Origin: Oscillospiraceae bacterium Zagget12
Lineage (GTDB): Bacteria > Bacillota > Clostridia > UBA1381
Direction: 5' to 3'
Assembly (NCBI GenBank): GCA_001941225.1
Contig: MSHM01000005.1
Span: 1 to 64,000 of the forward strand
Length of the DNA: 64,000 bases
The notes under the pieces were generated by a model. The model had not been told where the DNA came from and made no database searches. It was given only the letters and a program-made list of their open reading frames with translations. Positions 8,831 through 19,290 of this stretch are shown here, piece after piece. The position numbers and the translations under genes are program-made. How positions within the stretch are numbered: position 1 is the stretch's first letter; every line of letters starts with the position of its first letter.

Positions 8831-10210
8831 ATGGAAAAGAAAACCAATACCAATTCGGGAGAAATTCGCCGTAACAAAATGGGCTATATGCCGATGAATA
8901 AGCTGCTGCTTACAATGTCGGTGCCGCTTATGGTGTCGCTTTTGGTGCAGTCGCTTTATAATATAGTGGACGGCATATTTGTCGCAAGACTGAGCGAGGA
9001 GGCGCTGACCGCCACATCGTTGGTATATCCGATGCAATTTTTAATGATAGCCGTTGGAATAGGAACCAACGTAGGCTTGAACGCGCTTTTGTCACGACGC
9101 GTCGGCGCAAAGAAAACGGACGAGGCGTGCAGAGCGGCGACCACGGGATTAATTCTGAATTTGATTTCAGCCGTCATTTTTTCCGTGATAGGTATTTTCT
9201 TTGCACGCTCTATTGCCGGACTGATGACCGATGACGCCGATTTGCGCGAGCTTTGCACGCAGTATATGAGCATATGCGTTGTATTCTGCTACGGCGTATT
9301 TTTGCAAACCTACGCCCAGCGCCTTTTGCAGGCGGTCGGAGATACCGTGATGAGTATGCTTTCGCTTGTTTCGGGCGCGGTTGTCAATATCATTCTCGAC
9401 CCGATTATGATTTTCGGACTTCTCGGCTGTCCGGCTATGGGAATACGCGGCGCGGCAATAGCGACCGTAATCGGTCAGTTTGTCGGCGCGGCTGTGGGAC
9501 TTGTCTGCAATAGACTCAAAAATCCGGTTATTCACGTTCGATTCTCGGGATACCGTTTTAACGCGTCGGACGTAAAGGATATTTACCGCGTAGGTATGCC
9601 GACTATAATAATGCAGGCGATAGGCAGCGCCATGACGTTCGCCGTAAACGCTGTTCTGATGACCGTTTCCACGACAGCGGTAGCATTCTTCGGCGCCTAC
9701 TACAAGCTGCAAAATTTCCTTATGATGCCGATGAACGGCCTCGGACAAGCGGCAATTCCGATTGTCGGTTACAACTACGGCGCGAAAAACCGCGAACGCA
9801 TAATGCAGGCGTGGAGGTGCGTCATTCCCGCCGGTATTGCTATCGCGCTGCTCGGCACGGCTGTATTTATGATTTTCCCGCGTCAGCTCTTGGGACTGTT
9901 TGCGGCAAGCAGTGAAATGCTTGAAATAGGCGTTCCGGCACTGCGCATAATTTCAGTGACATTCGTTTTTGCCACGTTCACAATCATCACCGGATATTTC
10001 GGCTCCGGACTCGGAAACGGCGTTATCAATATGATTGGCGGCGCGATACGTCAGCTTGTTGTGCTTGTGCCGCTGATATGGCTGTTTATCACATTCTTCG
10101 GTATCTCGCACGCGTGGTACGCGATGCGGATTTCGGAGCTTTTGGCGGCGGCATACAGCTTTATAAGCATCCGCATAGAAATGAAAAGAAAGCTTAAAGG
10201 ATTGAATTAA
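8831..10210 (+). CDS. MATE family efflux transporter
   Basis: ~12 TM; LLTMSVPLMVSLLVQSLYNIVDGIFVARL, NYGAKN. Confidence 0.9.
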   Translation: MEKKTNTNSGEIRRNKMGYMPMNKLLLTMSVPLMVSLLVQSLYNIVDGIFVARLSEEALTATSLVYPMQFLMIAVGIGTNVGLNALLSRRVGAKKTDEACRAATTGLILNLISAVIFSVIGIFFARSIAGLMTDDADLRELCTQYMSICVVFCYGVFLQTYAQRLLQAVGDTVMSMLSLVSGAVVNIILDPIMIFGLLGCPAMGIRGAAIATVIGQFVGAAVGLVCNRLKNPVIHVRFSGYRFNASDVKDIYRVGMPTIIMQAIGSAMTFAVNAVLMTVSTTAVAFFGAYYKLQNFLMMPMNGLGQAAIPIVGYNYGAKNRERIMQAWRCVIPAGIAIALLGTAVFMIFPRQLLGLFAASSEMLEIGVPALRIISVTFVFATFTIITGYFGSGLGNGVINMIGGAIRQLVVLVPLIWLFITFFGISHAWYAMRISELLAAAYSFISIRIEMKRKLKGLN

Positions 10211-10266
10211 ACGATACATAACACTTTTGAAATATAGAAAAATTTAAAAATCGCAGGTGTAATAAA

Positions 10267-11677
10267 ATGTTAAGAGGAAAATCAATTATAAGCGACTTTA
10301 CAAAGGGCAATATTCCGAAACAATTATTTGTCTTTATGATACCGTTTATGGCATCGAACGTGCTCCAGGTGCTGTATTCGGCTGTCGATATGATTATAGT
10401 CGGAAGATTTGTGGGAACCAACGGACTTTCGGCGGTGTCCGTCAGCAGTCAGGTACTGAATTTTTGCACTATGATTTGCACGGGACTTTGCACGGGCGGA
10501 CAGGTGCTGATTGCTCAAATGCTCGGAGCGCAAAAAAAAGGACGCTTTGAACAAGGTTATAGGCACATTATTTCTGTTTGTGATGTCGTTGGCGGCTCTT
10601 ATGGCTGTAGTGCTGTTCTTTGCGCGCAGCCGGTTTTGCACTCTCCTCAATATACCGCCGGAGGCGTTTGATATGGCGGTGGATTATTTGGGCATATGCG
10701 CCGTCGGTTTGATTTTCAGTTTTGGGTATAATATGGTGTCGGCTGTCCTCAGAGGTCTTGGCGACTCCAAACGCCCGTTTATGTTTATTACGATTGCGTC
10801 CGTTTTAAATCTGATTTTGGATATACTCTTTACCGGTTGTATGGGAATGGGAGTTTCCGGCGCCGCCGCCGCAACAATGCTCGGTCAAGCCGTTTCGTTC
10901 CTGTTCTCGCTATACTATTTATACGGTCACAAGAGATTGCTCGGATTTGAATTCAACGTGAAAAAATGGCGGATAGTTCCGGAATATTTAAAAATGATTG
11001 CGGCACAGGGATTGCCGCTTGCCGTTTCGTCGGGAATGATTTACTTTTCGATGTTCTTTGTAAACAGCCTTATAAACGGCGTCGGGGTTGTTGCGTCGGC
11101 TACTTTCGGAGTCGGACTTAAAATTGACGACCTGTGCAATAAGGTGTCAATAGGTATTCGTTTTGCCGCCGCGCCGATGATTGCGCAGAATTACGCGGCA
11201 AAGGATATAAAGCGGACAAAGCAGATTACATACTGGGCGTTTGTTTGCGGAATTGTTTTTCATCTATGCTTTATGGCGCTGTACTTGTCCGCCGGTAAGT
11301 ATTTGTTCAGACTGTTCACCGACGACGCGGAGGTTTTATCCTTAGCGCCCGTGTTCATCACAAATATTATTTGGACATTTCTGCCGCTGGCTTTTATGCG
11401 CGGAACAAACGCCTTTGTGCAGGGTATCGGAAACGCGCGGCTGAGCCTGATTTTCAGCTTGATTGACGGCGTTCTGTTCCGTATCGGACTCAGCTTTCTG
11501 TTCGGCAGTGTAATGGGTATGGGATTTAGCGGCTATGTTTTGGGATACGCACTCGCGCCCTGCGGAGCCGCCGTTCCGGGAATGATATACTTCTTTTCCG
11601 GCGTGTGGAAACGGCGCGAAAGCCTGGTTGACAAGCTGCAAAAAAATATGAAAAAAAGACATTCCGCCGTTCGGTAA
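10267..11677 (+). pseudogene. MATE family transporter with frameshift at A8 tract (10532-10539)
   Basis: First frame MIPFMASNVLQVLYSAVDMIIVGRFVG...AQMLGAQKK, continues as DALNKVIGTLFLFVMSLAA in +1 frame. Confidence 0.8.
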
Positions 11678-11696
11678 AAACGCGGAATGTCTTTTT
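11657..11696. terminator. intrinsic terminator
   Basis: AGACATTCCGC...GCGGAATGTCT followed by T-run. Confidence 0.8.
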
Positions 11697-11746
11697 AAAT
11701 TGTTATCCGAAATTTATTTCACAGGGAGAATTTGCGCAAAGCCGCA

Positions 11747-12919
11747 TTATTTGTATGCCTTTTCAAAAACGAGCGCGCAGTCCTCATCGGTCATTTCACA
11801 CGGGTTTGCGAGGAACAGACCGCCCTGCATACTTCTCGCGCCCTTTGCAAGCGTCATACACTCCGACTTATCAATGCCGAAATCGCTCATTTTAAGATCG
11901 GCAACGCCGCACGCCTTTTGTAGGTTTATAAGCGCGGTTATGAAATCCTCCGCTTTATCCGCGTCGGATATGCCCATTGCTTTTGCCATTTTGATGAATT
12001 GCTCATCGCAAGCGTGTTTTTCTATGAAAAATCTCGCGAACTCAACCGAAATCATTATCAGTCCCGCACCGTGCGGCAGATTGTGGTGATGCGCGCTCAT
12101 AGAATGTTCCATACTGTGCTGCGCCGTGGTTGAGGTAAGCTGCATCGTGATGCCCGCCATCGTGCTGCCGTATGCCACGCGCTCACGCGCCTCGATGTCG
12201 TTTCCGTCAGCTACAGCGCGCGGAAGATATTTCGCGATATTTTCAATCGCGGATAAGGCTATAGCCTCGCTCAAAACATTCACGCCGTTTGACATCATAA
12301 CCTCGGTATTGTGAAACAGCGCGTCAAAGCCCTGATATGCCGTATACTTCGGAGGCACTGTTTTCATAAGCTCCGGATCTACGATGGCAAGAACAGGAGT
12401 AAGACAAGGATCGCCAAAGCCTATTTTTTCTTTTGTTTCCAAGTTGGAAATAACGCCCCAGCAGTTTATCTCGGAACCCGTTCCCGATGTGGTTGTGATT
12501 GTGACAATGGGAAGTCCTTTGTTTGCAAGCGGTTTTGCGCCGCCCGTGCCGCCGAATACGTAGTCCCATAAATCGCCCTCGTTCGTTGCCATGGCGGATA
12601 TTGCGACCGCGCTGTCAAGCACTGCGCCGCCGCCCAATGCGACTATAAAATCGCAGCCGTTTTCCTTTGCGAACGCCGCGCCCTCCATAATCGCCTCTTT
12701 TAAAGGGTTTTCCATAATTCCCGACCACACGGCATAATCCGCGCCCGCAGCTTTAAGCTGCTCCTCTGTGCGGTCAAGATAGCCGTTTGCCTTTGTCGAT
12801 TTTCCGTTCGAGGTCAAAAGCATCGCTTTCTTTCCGGGCAGCGCCTGCTTTCCCAGCTCATTCAATGCACCGCTCCCGAATACAATGTTTGTTGGGTTGT
12901 CGAAGTTGAATTTAATCAT
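11747..12919 (-). CDS. iron-containing alcohol dehydrogenase
   Basis: NPTNIVFGSGALNELG, GGGAVLDSAVAI, GTGSEIN, SMEHSMSAHHHNLPHGAGL. Confidence 0.92.
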   Translation of the reverse strand: MIKFNFDNPTNIVFGSGALNELGKQALPGKKAMLLTSNGKSTKANGYLDRTEEQLKAAGADYAVWSGIMENPLKEAIMEGAAFAKENGCDFIVALGGGAVLDSAVAISAMATNEGDLWDYVFGGTGGAKPLANKGLPIVTITTTSGTGSEINCWGVISNLETKEKIGFGDPCLTPVLAIVDPELMKTVPPKYTAYQGFDALFHNTEVMMSNGVNVLSEAIALSAIENIAKYLPRAVADGNDIEARERVAYGSTMAGITMQLTSTTAQHSMEHSMSAHHHNLPHGAGLIMISVEFARFFIEKHACDEQFIKMAKAMGISDADKAEDFITALINLQKACGVADLKMSDFGIDKSECMTLAKGARSMQGGLFLANPCEMTDEDCALVFEKAYK

Positions 12920-13116
12920 TTTATCTCACCTTTCTTTATTTTTTTATTAAAGTCAATTACTGCTCATAAAGCACCGGTAAACCGTCCGTTAGATTGTTTT
13001 ACCGTAATATCGTATTGACGGCTTTTCGGCAACAGGTATTCTTTATATTATTAGTATAATTCAAAAATATGATAATGTCAAATGCCTATATACTATATAT
13101 AATTATGCAATTTGGT

Positions 13117-13192
13117 TATAATACGCAGATGTCCCCGCCTCTATAGGCGGCGGAGCTAACAAGTCCATTATTAAGGAAGTCTGCATTTTGTT
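13117..13192 (+). ncRNA. candidate small structured transcript upstream of site-2 protease gene
   Basis: TATAAT (13117-13122) then GCAGA...CCGCC-tctata-GGCGG...TCTGC. Confidence 0.25.
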
Positions 13193-13221
13193 GAGGCTTT
13201 AATAATTTTGCTAAAATTCGC

Positions 13222-13250
13222 TTTACTTTTTCATCAAAAAATTATATAAT
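13222..13250 (+). promoter_or_regulatory. sigma-A-type promoter for site-2 protease gene
   Basis: TTTACT-17-TATAAT. Confidence 0.6.
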
Positions 13251-13280
13251 ATAAATATCTATATACAAGGAGAAAAAATT

Positions 13281-13934
13281 ATGTTCAATAATTTAATCAG
13301 CATATTGATAAATGTGCCCATAACGCTTATCGCACTCACGGGACACGAATTTGCGCACGGCTGGGTATCGTCAAAGCTGGGCGACCCCACGCCGGAAAGA
13401 GAGGGCAGACTTACGCTTAACCCATTGGCACACCTTGATTTGGTGGGAACGCTGCTTATGATACTTACCGGATTCGGTTGGGCAAAGCCCGTAATGGTAG
13501 ACCCGAGGTATTATAAAAACACAAAGAAGGGTATGGCGCTCACTGCGGCGGCGGGACCATTGGCAAATCTCATTATGGCGTTTTTGGCGATGCTGATTTA
13601 TGCCGTAATACTTGTTGTTTGCGTGAAACTGAATATCGAATCAAAGGCGGTGGACGCCATAGGCTATTTCGCGCAGATGCTTGCTGTGCGTAACCTATGC
13701 TTTATGGTGTTTAATATTATTCCCATACCGCCGCTTGACGGCGCTAAGGTTTTGGGAATGTTTCTGCCTAACAGAGCGTATTACACAATGCTCAAATATG
13801 AGAGATATTCAATGCTGCTTATAATGGTGCTTTCGCTTACCGGCGTGTTCAGCGGAATAATCGGCACCGGCGTGAATGTGGTGATGTCGGGCATAATCAA
13901 GCTTTTAAACGCGGCGATAAAATTGATATTGTAG
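13281..13934 (+). CDS. site-2 protease family (M50) membrane metalloprotease
   Basis: GHEFAHGW (HExxH), FNIIPIPPLDGAKVL. Confidence 0.92.
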   Translation: MFNNLISILINVPITLIALTGHEFAHGWVSSKLGDPTPEREGRLTLNPLAHLDLVGTLLMILTGFGWAKPVMVDPRYYKNTKKGMALTAAAGPLANLIMAFLAMLIYAVILVVCVKLNIESKAVDAIGYFAQMLAVRNLCFMVFNIIPIPPLDGAKVLGMFLPNRAYYTMLKYERYSMLLIMVLSLTGVFSGIIGTGVNVVMSGIIKLLNAAIKLIL

Positions 13935-13943
13935 GGGGAAATA

Positions 13944-14672
13944 ATGGATAAAATATTATATAAGCTTGACACCTTTGAGGGACCGTTGGACTTGCTTTTG
14001 ACGCTTATACAGAAAAACAAGGTCAGCATTTACGATATACCTATTTTTGAAATAACCGAGCAGTATCTTGAGGCGATAGAAGGCATAGAGGAGGCTAACC
14101 TCGACAATACAAGCGAGTTTCTTGTGATGGCGTCGCAGCTACTCTATATCAAGTCCAAAATGCTCCTGCCCAAAGCCGAGGAGGAGGAAGAGGAGGACCC
14201 GAGAGAGGAGCTTGCCGCAAGGCTTATTGAATATCAGCGTTTCAAGGAGGCGTCAAAGGAGCTTAGAAAGAGCGAATTTACGACAAAATATATGGTGTTC
14301 AGAGAAACGGAAAAGATTAATTTTCCGGTACCCGAGTATAATATAAGCCATGAGCCGAAAGAGCTTGCAGATGCGTTTAACAGTATATTTCAGCGCCGCT
14401 TGAGAAACGCAAAACCCGAAAAAAGAGCCTTTTCGCAGATTGTCGGCAGGGAAAAGGTTTCGGTTGACGATATGGTTGAAAAAATATGCAAGGCGCTCAA
14501 AAAAAACAGACGTCTGCGCTTTGAAACACTGTTTAAGGCGGAGGACAGCAAGCCGGAAATGATAGCAACCTTTTTGGCGGTGCTGGAAATGATAAAGCTC
14601 AATAAGCTGTATGCCGATTACGATGAAAACACAAGGGATTTTATTCTGACAACGGAGAAAATAAATGGATAA
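13944..14672 (+). CDS. scpA: segregation and condensation protein A
   Basis: FEGPLDLLLTLIQKNKVSIYDIPI. Confidence 0.95.
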   Translation: MDKILYKLDTFEGPLDLLLTLIQKNKVSIYDIPIFEITEQYLEAIEGIEEANLDNTSEFLVMASQLLYIKSKMLLPKAEEEEEEDPREELAARLIEYQRFKEASKELRKSEFTTKYMVFRETEKINFPVPEYNISHEPKELADAFNSIFQRRLRNAKPEKRAFSQIVGREKVSVDDMVEKICKALKKNRRLRFETLFKAEDSKPEMIATFLAVLEMIKLNKLYADYDENTRDFILTTEKING

Positions 14673-15240
14673 TATAAAATATGCGATAGAGGGAATACTG
14701 TTCGCGGCGGGAGAGCCTGTTAAGGCGTCCAAGCTTGCGGTGGTACTTGATACTGATATAGAAAAAATAAACGCGGCTGTGGACGAGCTTAAAGCGGAAT
14801 ATAATGAACAGCATAGGGGATTTAACATAATAGATATAATGGAGGGTTATCAAATTTGCTCAAGACCCGAATATTATACATACATACAGGAAATATTAGG
14901 AGAGCAGAGAAAACAGCCGCTTTCAAACGCGGCAATGGAGGCGCTTGCGATAATCGCCTACAAGCAGCCGATTACGCGCGGACAGATTGAGCATATCAGG
15001 GGCGTAAACAGCGACGGCTGCGTGAACCGCCTGTATGAGCGCGGACTTATCGAGGAAAAGGGCAGATTGGACGCGCCCGGCAGACCGATACTGTATGTTA
15101 CGACGGAGAATTTTCTGCGTTGTTTCGGTCTTACAAATCCAAAGGACTTGCCGCCGCTTGACCTAAGCAGCCTTAACCTTGAAACGGCGCAGGGCGAGCA
15201 GCTTGAAATAAGTAATCCGGAGGATCGGGAGGAGGAGTAA
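14665..15240 (+). CDS. scpB: segregation and condensation protein B
   Basis: LSNAAMEALAIIAYKQPITRGQIEHIRGVNSDG. Confidence 0.95.
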   Translation: MDNIKYAIEGILFAAGEPVKASKLAVVLDTDIEKINAAVDELKAEYNEQHRGFNIIDIMEGYQICSRPEYYTYIQEILGEQRKQPLSNAAMEALAIIAYKQPITRGQIEHIRGVNSDGCVNRLYERGLIEEKGRLDAPGRPILYVTTENFLRCFGLTNPKDLPPLDLSSLNLETAQGEQLEISNPEDREEE

Positions 15241-15241
15241 T

Positions 15242-15874
15242 ATGACAGCTTTATATATCGCGCTAATCGTGATAGCCGTTATAATGATACTTCTGCTTAT
15301 TCCCGCGGACTGCGTGATAGATGTTTCCTATAGGGACGGAGAAAACCAAAACAGTGTGATTATAAAATACGCTTTTTTGAAATTCAGAGTTATTCCGGCA
15401 GTCAAGGACGAAGAAAAGATAGAGGAAAAAGAGGAAAAGAAAAAAGATAATAAGGACAAGCAGGATAAAAAGGGGAATAATATATTCGGACTTATAAAAA
15501 CAGTCCAAGCAATTTTTACCGAGATAAAACAGGATATATCAAAATTATTGAAATATATGATAAGCCGCGGAGTGAGAATAAAGGAGCTTAATATATCCTC
15601 GAAGTTCGGCACGGGCGACCCGATGTATACGGGAATGGCAACAGGCGCGGCGAACGCGTTTGTGTATAACGCCGTTTCGTGGGCGGATAACAATATGCGG
15701 CTTGATAAATGGAATGTGTCGCTTGAGCCTGATTTTGACAACGCCGGTTTGGCGGCGGGAGTGTACTGCAAAATAAGGACAAGGTGTATATATATTTTAA
15801 AAATAGGAGTAATGGCGGCTTTGCCGCTGCTTAAAATACTAAAAATAAACAGGAGGATAAAAAGAGATGTCTGA
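15242..15874 (+). CDS. DUF2953-type protein
   Basis: N-terminal TM, FGTGDPMYTGMATG, position before ytfJ. Confidence 0.75.
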   Translation: MTALYIALIVIAVIMILLLIPADCVIDVSYRDGENQNSVIIKYAFLKFRVIPAVKDEEKIEEKEEKKKDNKDKQDKKGNNIFGLIKTVQAIFTEIKQDISKLLKYMISRGVRIKELNISSKFGTGDPMYTGMATGAANAFVYNAVSWADNNMRLDKWNVSLEPDFDNAGLAAGVYCKIRTRCIYILKIGVMAALPLLKILKINRRIKRDV

Positions 15875-16298
15875 CAATAAAGTAGCTGAAATGCTTTCCG
15901 AGGTTTCGGGTAAGTTCAAGGGAATGATTGACGCAAATTCTGTTGTTGGCGAACCGATAACGGCGGGTGACGGAACAATAATTGTTCCCATATCCAAGGT
16001 TTCTTTCGGTTTCGGCGGCGGCGGAAGTGAGTTTGAGGGAAAGAACACCACCGATACGCGCTTTGGCGGCGGTATGGGCGGCGGCGCGTCCGTAAAGGCG
16101 GAGGCGTTTTTGGTAATCAATAACGGGAATGTGCGCCTTATATCAATGGGCGGCGAAACATCTCCGCTTGATAAAATCGTTGACCTTATGCCCGGAATAA
16201 TAGATAAGGTAAACGGATTTATCGCAAGCAGGAGCGAGAAAAAAGCAAATAAAGAGGAGCCGTCGGGCGAAAAGGAACCGGAAGATGATAACAACTAA
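15867..16298 (+). CDS. ytfJ: YtfJ/GerW family sporulation protein
   Basis: VVGEPITAGDGTIIVPISKVSFGFGGGGSEF. Confidence 0.93.
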   Translation: MSDNKVAEMLSEVSGKFKGMIDANSVVGEPITAGDGTIIVPISKVSFGFGGGGSEFEGKNTTDTRFGGGMGGGASVKAEAFLVINNGNVRLISMGGETSPLDKIVDLMPGIIDKVNGFIASRSEKKANKEEPSGEKEPEDDNN

Positions 16299-18126
16299 GG
16301 ATAAAATACTGTCGGCTGTCACAAAGCCGACGCGATACACCGGCGGAGAGCTTAACGCGGTTATGAAAAACCCCGCCGAGGTTGACGTGCGCTTTGCGTT
16401 TTGCTTTGCGGACACCTATGAAATAGCGATGTCGCATCTGGGACTTAAAATACTCTACCATACACTGAACGACCGTCCCGACACGTACTGCGAGCGCGTG
16501 TTTGCGCCGTGGACGGATATGGAGGAGGAAATGAAAAAGCACGGAATGAGGCTTTTCGCTCTTGAAACGGGCGACGAGGTTACTCATTTTGATATGATGG
16601 GCTTTACGCTCCAGTACGAGCTGTGCTATTCCAACGTGGTAAATATGCTTATGCTTGCCGATATTCCTGTGCTTGCCAAGGACAGGGACGAGAGCTATCC
16701 CATAATATGCGGAGGCGGTCCGTGCGCGTACAACGCCGAGCCTGTCGCGGATATATTCGACTTCTTTATGATGGGCGAGGGCGAGGATGTAATTCACGAG
16801 GTCGTGGACGAGTACGTAAAATGGAAAAAGAGCGGCAAGAAAAGCAAGCGCGATTATCTTGAGGCCATAGCCGAAATAGAGGGCGTGTATGTGCCGTCCT
16901 TTTACGATGTGGAATATAACGAGGACAACACAATAAAGAGCGTTACGCCGAACAATCCTCACGCAAAGCCGACGGTTAGAAAGCGCATAATGAAGGATTT
17001 CGACGCGACATACGCGCCCGAAACAATTATAGTGCCGTTCGGCGAGGTTGTGCACGACAGAGTAATGCTTGAAATAATGCGCGGCTGTCTTAGGGGCTGC
17101 CGCTTTTGTCAGGCGGGATATATATACAGACCGCTGCGGGAAAGAAAGCCCGATACCCTTTTGGGCATAGCGGATAATCTTCTGTCATGCAGCGGCTATG
17201 ATGAAATATCGCTGTCGTCGCTTTCCACCAGCGATTTCAGCGGCTTACCGGATTTAACCGACGGACTGCTTGAAATGACGGAGAAAAAGAAAATAGGACT
17301 GTCGCTGCCGTCGCTGAGAATAGATAATTTTTCGCTTGAGCTTATGGAAAAGGTGCAAAAGGTGCGAAAAACGGGTATCACCTTCGCGCCGGAGGCGGGC
17401 ACGCAAAGACTGCGCGATGTTATAAATAAAAACATCAATGAGGAGGATATAATAAAATCCACAAATCTGCTGTTCCGCGGCGGTTGGACGAGCGTCAAGC
17501 TGTACTTTATGATTGGACTGCCGACAGAAACAATGGAAGATGTGCGCGGCATTGCGGATTTGGCGCAAAAGGTGCTTGATGTTTATTTCGGTATTCCGAA
17601 AGAGGAAAGAGCCAAGAATATAAACATAACCGTCAGCACATCGAGCTTTGTTCCAAAGCCGTTTACGGCTTTCCAATGGGCAAAGCAGGATACGCGCGAT
17701 ATGCTCATAGAAAAACAAAACGAGTTAAAATCGGCGATAAAATCAAAAAGAATACGCTATAACTGGCACGACAATAAGACAAGCTATCTTGAGGGAGTGT
17801 TTGCGCGCGGCGACAGACGGCTTTGCGATGTTATAATAAAGGCTGTCCAAAAGGGCTGTAAGTTTGACGGCTGGGGTGAGCATTTCAATTTTGACGCGTG
17901 GATGAGCACGTTTGACGACTTAGGCATAGATCCCGATTTCTACACGGCGCGCGAGAGGAGCTACGATGAGGTTCTTCCGTGGGATCATATAGACATAGGG
18001 GTAACGAAGAATTTCCTTATGCGCGAAAATGAAAAGGCTAAGAAAGCGGCTACAACGCCGCATTGCCGCCTCCGGTGCGCCGGCTGCGGAGCTAAGTCTT
18101 TTGGTACGGGAGTGTGCTATGAGTAA
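16285..18126 (+). CDS. TIGR03960-type B12-binding/radical SAM protein
   Basis: CLRGCRFCQAGYIYRPLRER; AFCFADTYEIAMSHLGLKILY. Confidence 0.9.
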   Translation: MITTKDKILSAVTKPTRYTGGELNAVMKNPAEVDVRFAFCFADTYEIAMSHLGLKILYHTLNDRPDTYCERVFAPWTDMEEEMKKHGMRLFALETGDEVTHFDMMGFTLQYELCYSNVVNMLMLADIPVLAKDRDESYPIICGGGPCAYNAEPVADIFDFFMMGEGEDVIHEVVDEYVKWKKSGKKSKRDYLEAIAEIEGVYVPSFYDVEYNEDNTIKSVTPNNPHAKPTVRKRIMKDFDATYAPETIIVPFGEVVHDRVMLEIMRGCLRGCRFCQAGYIYRPLRERKPDTLLGIADNLLSCSGYDEISLSSLSTSDFSGLPDLTDGLLEMTEKKKIGLSLPSLRIDNFSLELMEKVQKVRKTGITFAPEAGTQRLRDVINKNINEEDIIKSTNLLFRGGWTSVKLYFMIGLPTETMEDVRGIADLAQKVLDVYFGIPKEERAKNINITVSTSSFVPKPFTAFQWAKQDTRDMLIEKQNELKSAIKSKRIRYNWHDNKTSYLEGVFARGDRRLCDVIIKAVQKGCKFDGWGEHFNFDAWMSTFDDLGIDPDFYTARERSYDEVLPWDHIDIGVTKNFLMRENEKAKKAATTPHCRLRCAGCGAKSFGTGVCYE

Positions 18127-18772
18127 TTATATATTGAAATATTCAAGGGACGACAGAGTAAAATACATTTCTCATCTGGATTTTGTTCGTCTGTTTCACC
18201 GCACAATCCGCAGAACAGGTATGAATTTTATGTTTTCGCAGGGATTTAATCCGCACCCGATTATGACTGTCGCTCAGCCGCTTTCCGTGGGAGTAACCTC
18301 GGAGAGCGAATATATGAAGGTCGGCTTTGACGGTGAATACGGCGAAGAGGAAATAGTAGAAACGATAAACGGCGCGTTTCCGCCGGGATATAAAATTATC
18401 GCCGCAAAGAGGGTTGGGGGTAAGGAAATCGACTTGACAAAGCTTGATAGGGCGGTTTACACCGTTGAGCTGGAATATGAGGGCAGCGCCGATATTGATG
18501 AGCTTTTAAAGAATAAAGAGCTTATCGTTATGAAAAAATCCAAAAGCGGCGTAAAGGAATCCGATATACGTCCTTATATCTATTGGATAGAAAAGCTGTC
18601 GGAGCAAGACGGAATACTTATTCTCAAAATGTGTATTTCCGTGGGAAACACGTATAATCTTAAACCTCAGAGCGTCATTGACGCGATGGAAAAATACTGC
18701 CCCGATTTTAAGGCGGGATTTATGAATGTACATCGAAATTCTATGATGTGCGGAAATACGGAAATTTTGTGA
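18119..18772 (+). CDS. TIGR03936/DUF2344 protein
   Basis: ATG 18119; LKYSRDDRVKYISHLDFVRLFHRTIRRTG...FSQGFNPHP. Confidence 0.88.
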   Translation: MSNYILKYSRDDRVKYISHLDFVRLFHRTIRRTGMNFMFSQGFNPHPIMTVAQPLSVGVTSESEYMKVGFDGEYGEEEIVETINGAFPPGYKIIAAKRVGGKEIDLTKLDRAVYTVELEYEGSADIDELLKNKELIVMKKSKSGVKESDIRPYIYWIEKLSEQDGILILKMCISVGNTYNLKPQSVIDAMEKYCPDFKAGFMNVHRNSMMCGNTEIL

Positions 18773-18791
18773 TATTTATTTAATAAACCGG

Positions 18792-18820
18792 TTGAAATTA
18801 TATGAAAAATATGCTATAAT
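18792..18820 (+). promoter_or_regulatory. sigma-A-type promoter
   Basis: TTGAAA-17-TATAAT before VOC gene. Confidence 0.6.
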
Positions 18821-18853
18821 AACGATAGATTTTAATTATAGGAAGTGATTGAA

Positions 18854-19243
18854 ATGGTACAGGGTATTGAACACATAGGCGTTGTGTCAAAGGACACGGC
18901 GGCGCTTAAGGACTGGTATATGGAAATGTACGGCGGCAGAGTTGTTTACGACAACGGCAAGGGTACATATTTTTTGCAGTTCGCAGACGGCAGTATGATT
19001 GAATTTGTTATGGCGACTGAGGACAAAGCCGCGGACGTTGAAAAGCAGGCGGGTATAAGACATCTCGCGTTTTCCGTTTCACCCAAGGCGTTTGACGAGA
19101 TAGTCGCAAAGCTTAAGGCTGACAGCAGAGTTGAGGAGGTACATGACGTATCCGAAAACGCAAAGGGTCTTAAGACATATTGGTATAAGGATATAGAGGG
19201 CAATTTCTCGCACCTCATCTATCGTCCCGACCCATTACAGTAG
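18854..19243 (+). CDS. VOC/glyoxalase family protein
   Basis: GIEHIGVVSKDTAALKDWYMEMYGG; SD aggaagtga. Confidence 0.88.
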   Translation: MVQGIEHIGVVSKDTAALKDWYMEMYGGRVVYDNGKGTYFLQFADGSMIEFVMATEDKAADVEKQAGIRHLAFSVSPKAFDEIVAKLKADSRVEEVHDVSENAKGLKTYWYKDIEGNFSHLIYRPDPLQ

Positions 19244-19290
19244 TTAATATTTAATATTAAAATAAAAAAACAATAGGAGGAGAATTTTAA

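Noticed and set aside
9167-9748. 193-aa minus-strand ORF opposite MATE gene
   Set aside because: Antisense shadow ORF of a clear MATE coding sequence.
16219-17055. 278-aa minus-strand ORF
   Set aside because: Antisense to the radical SAM gene; His/Arg-rich shadow composition.
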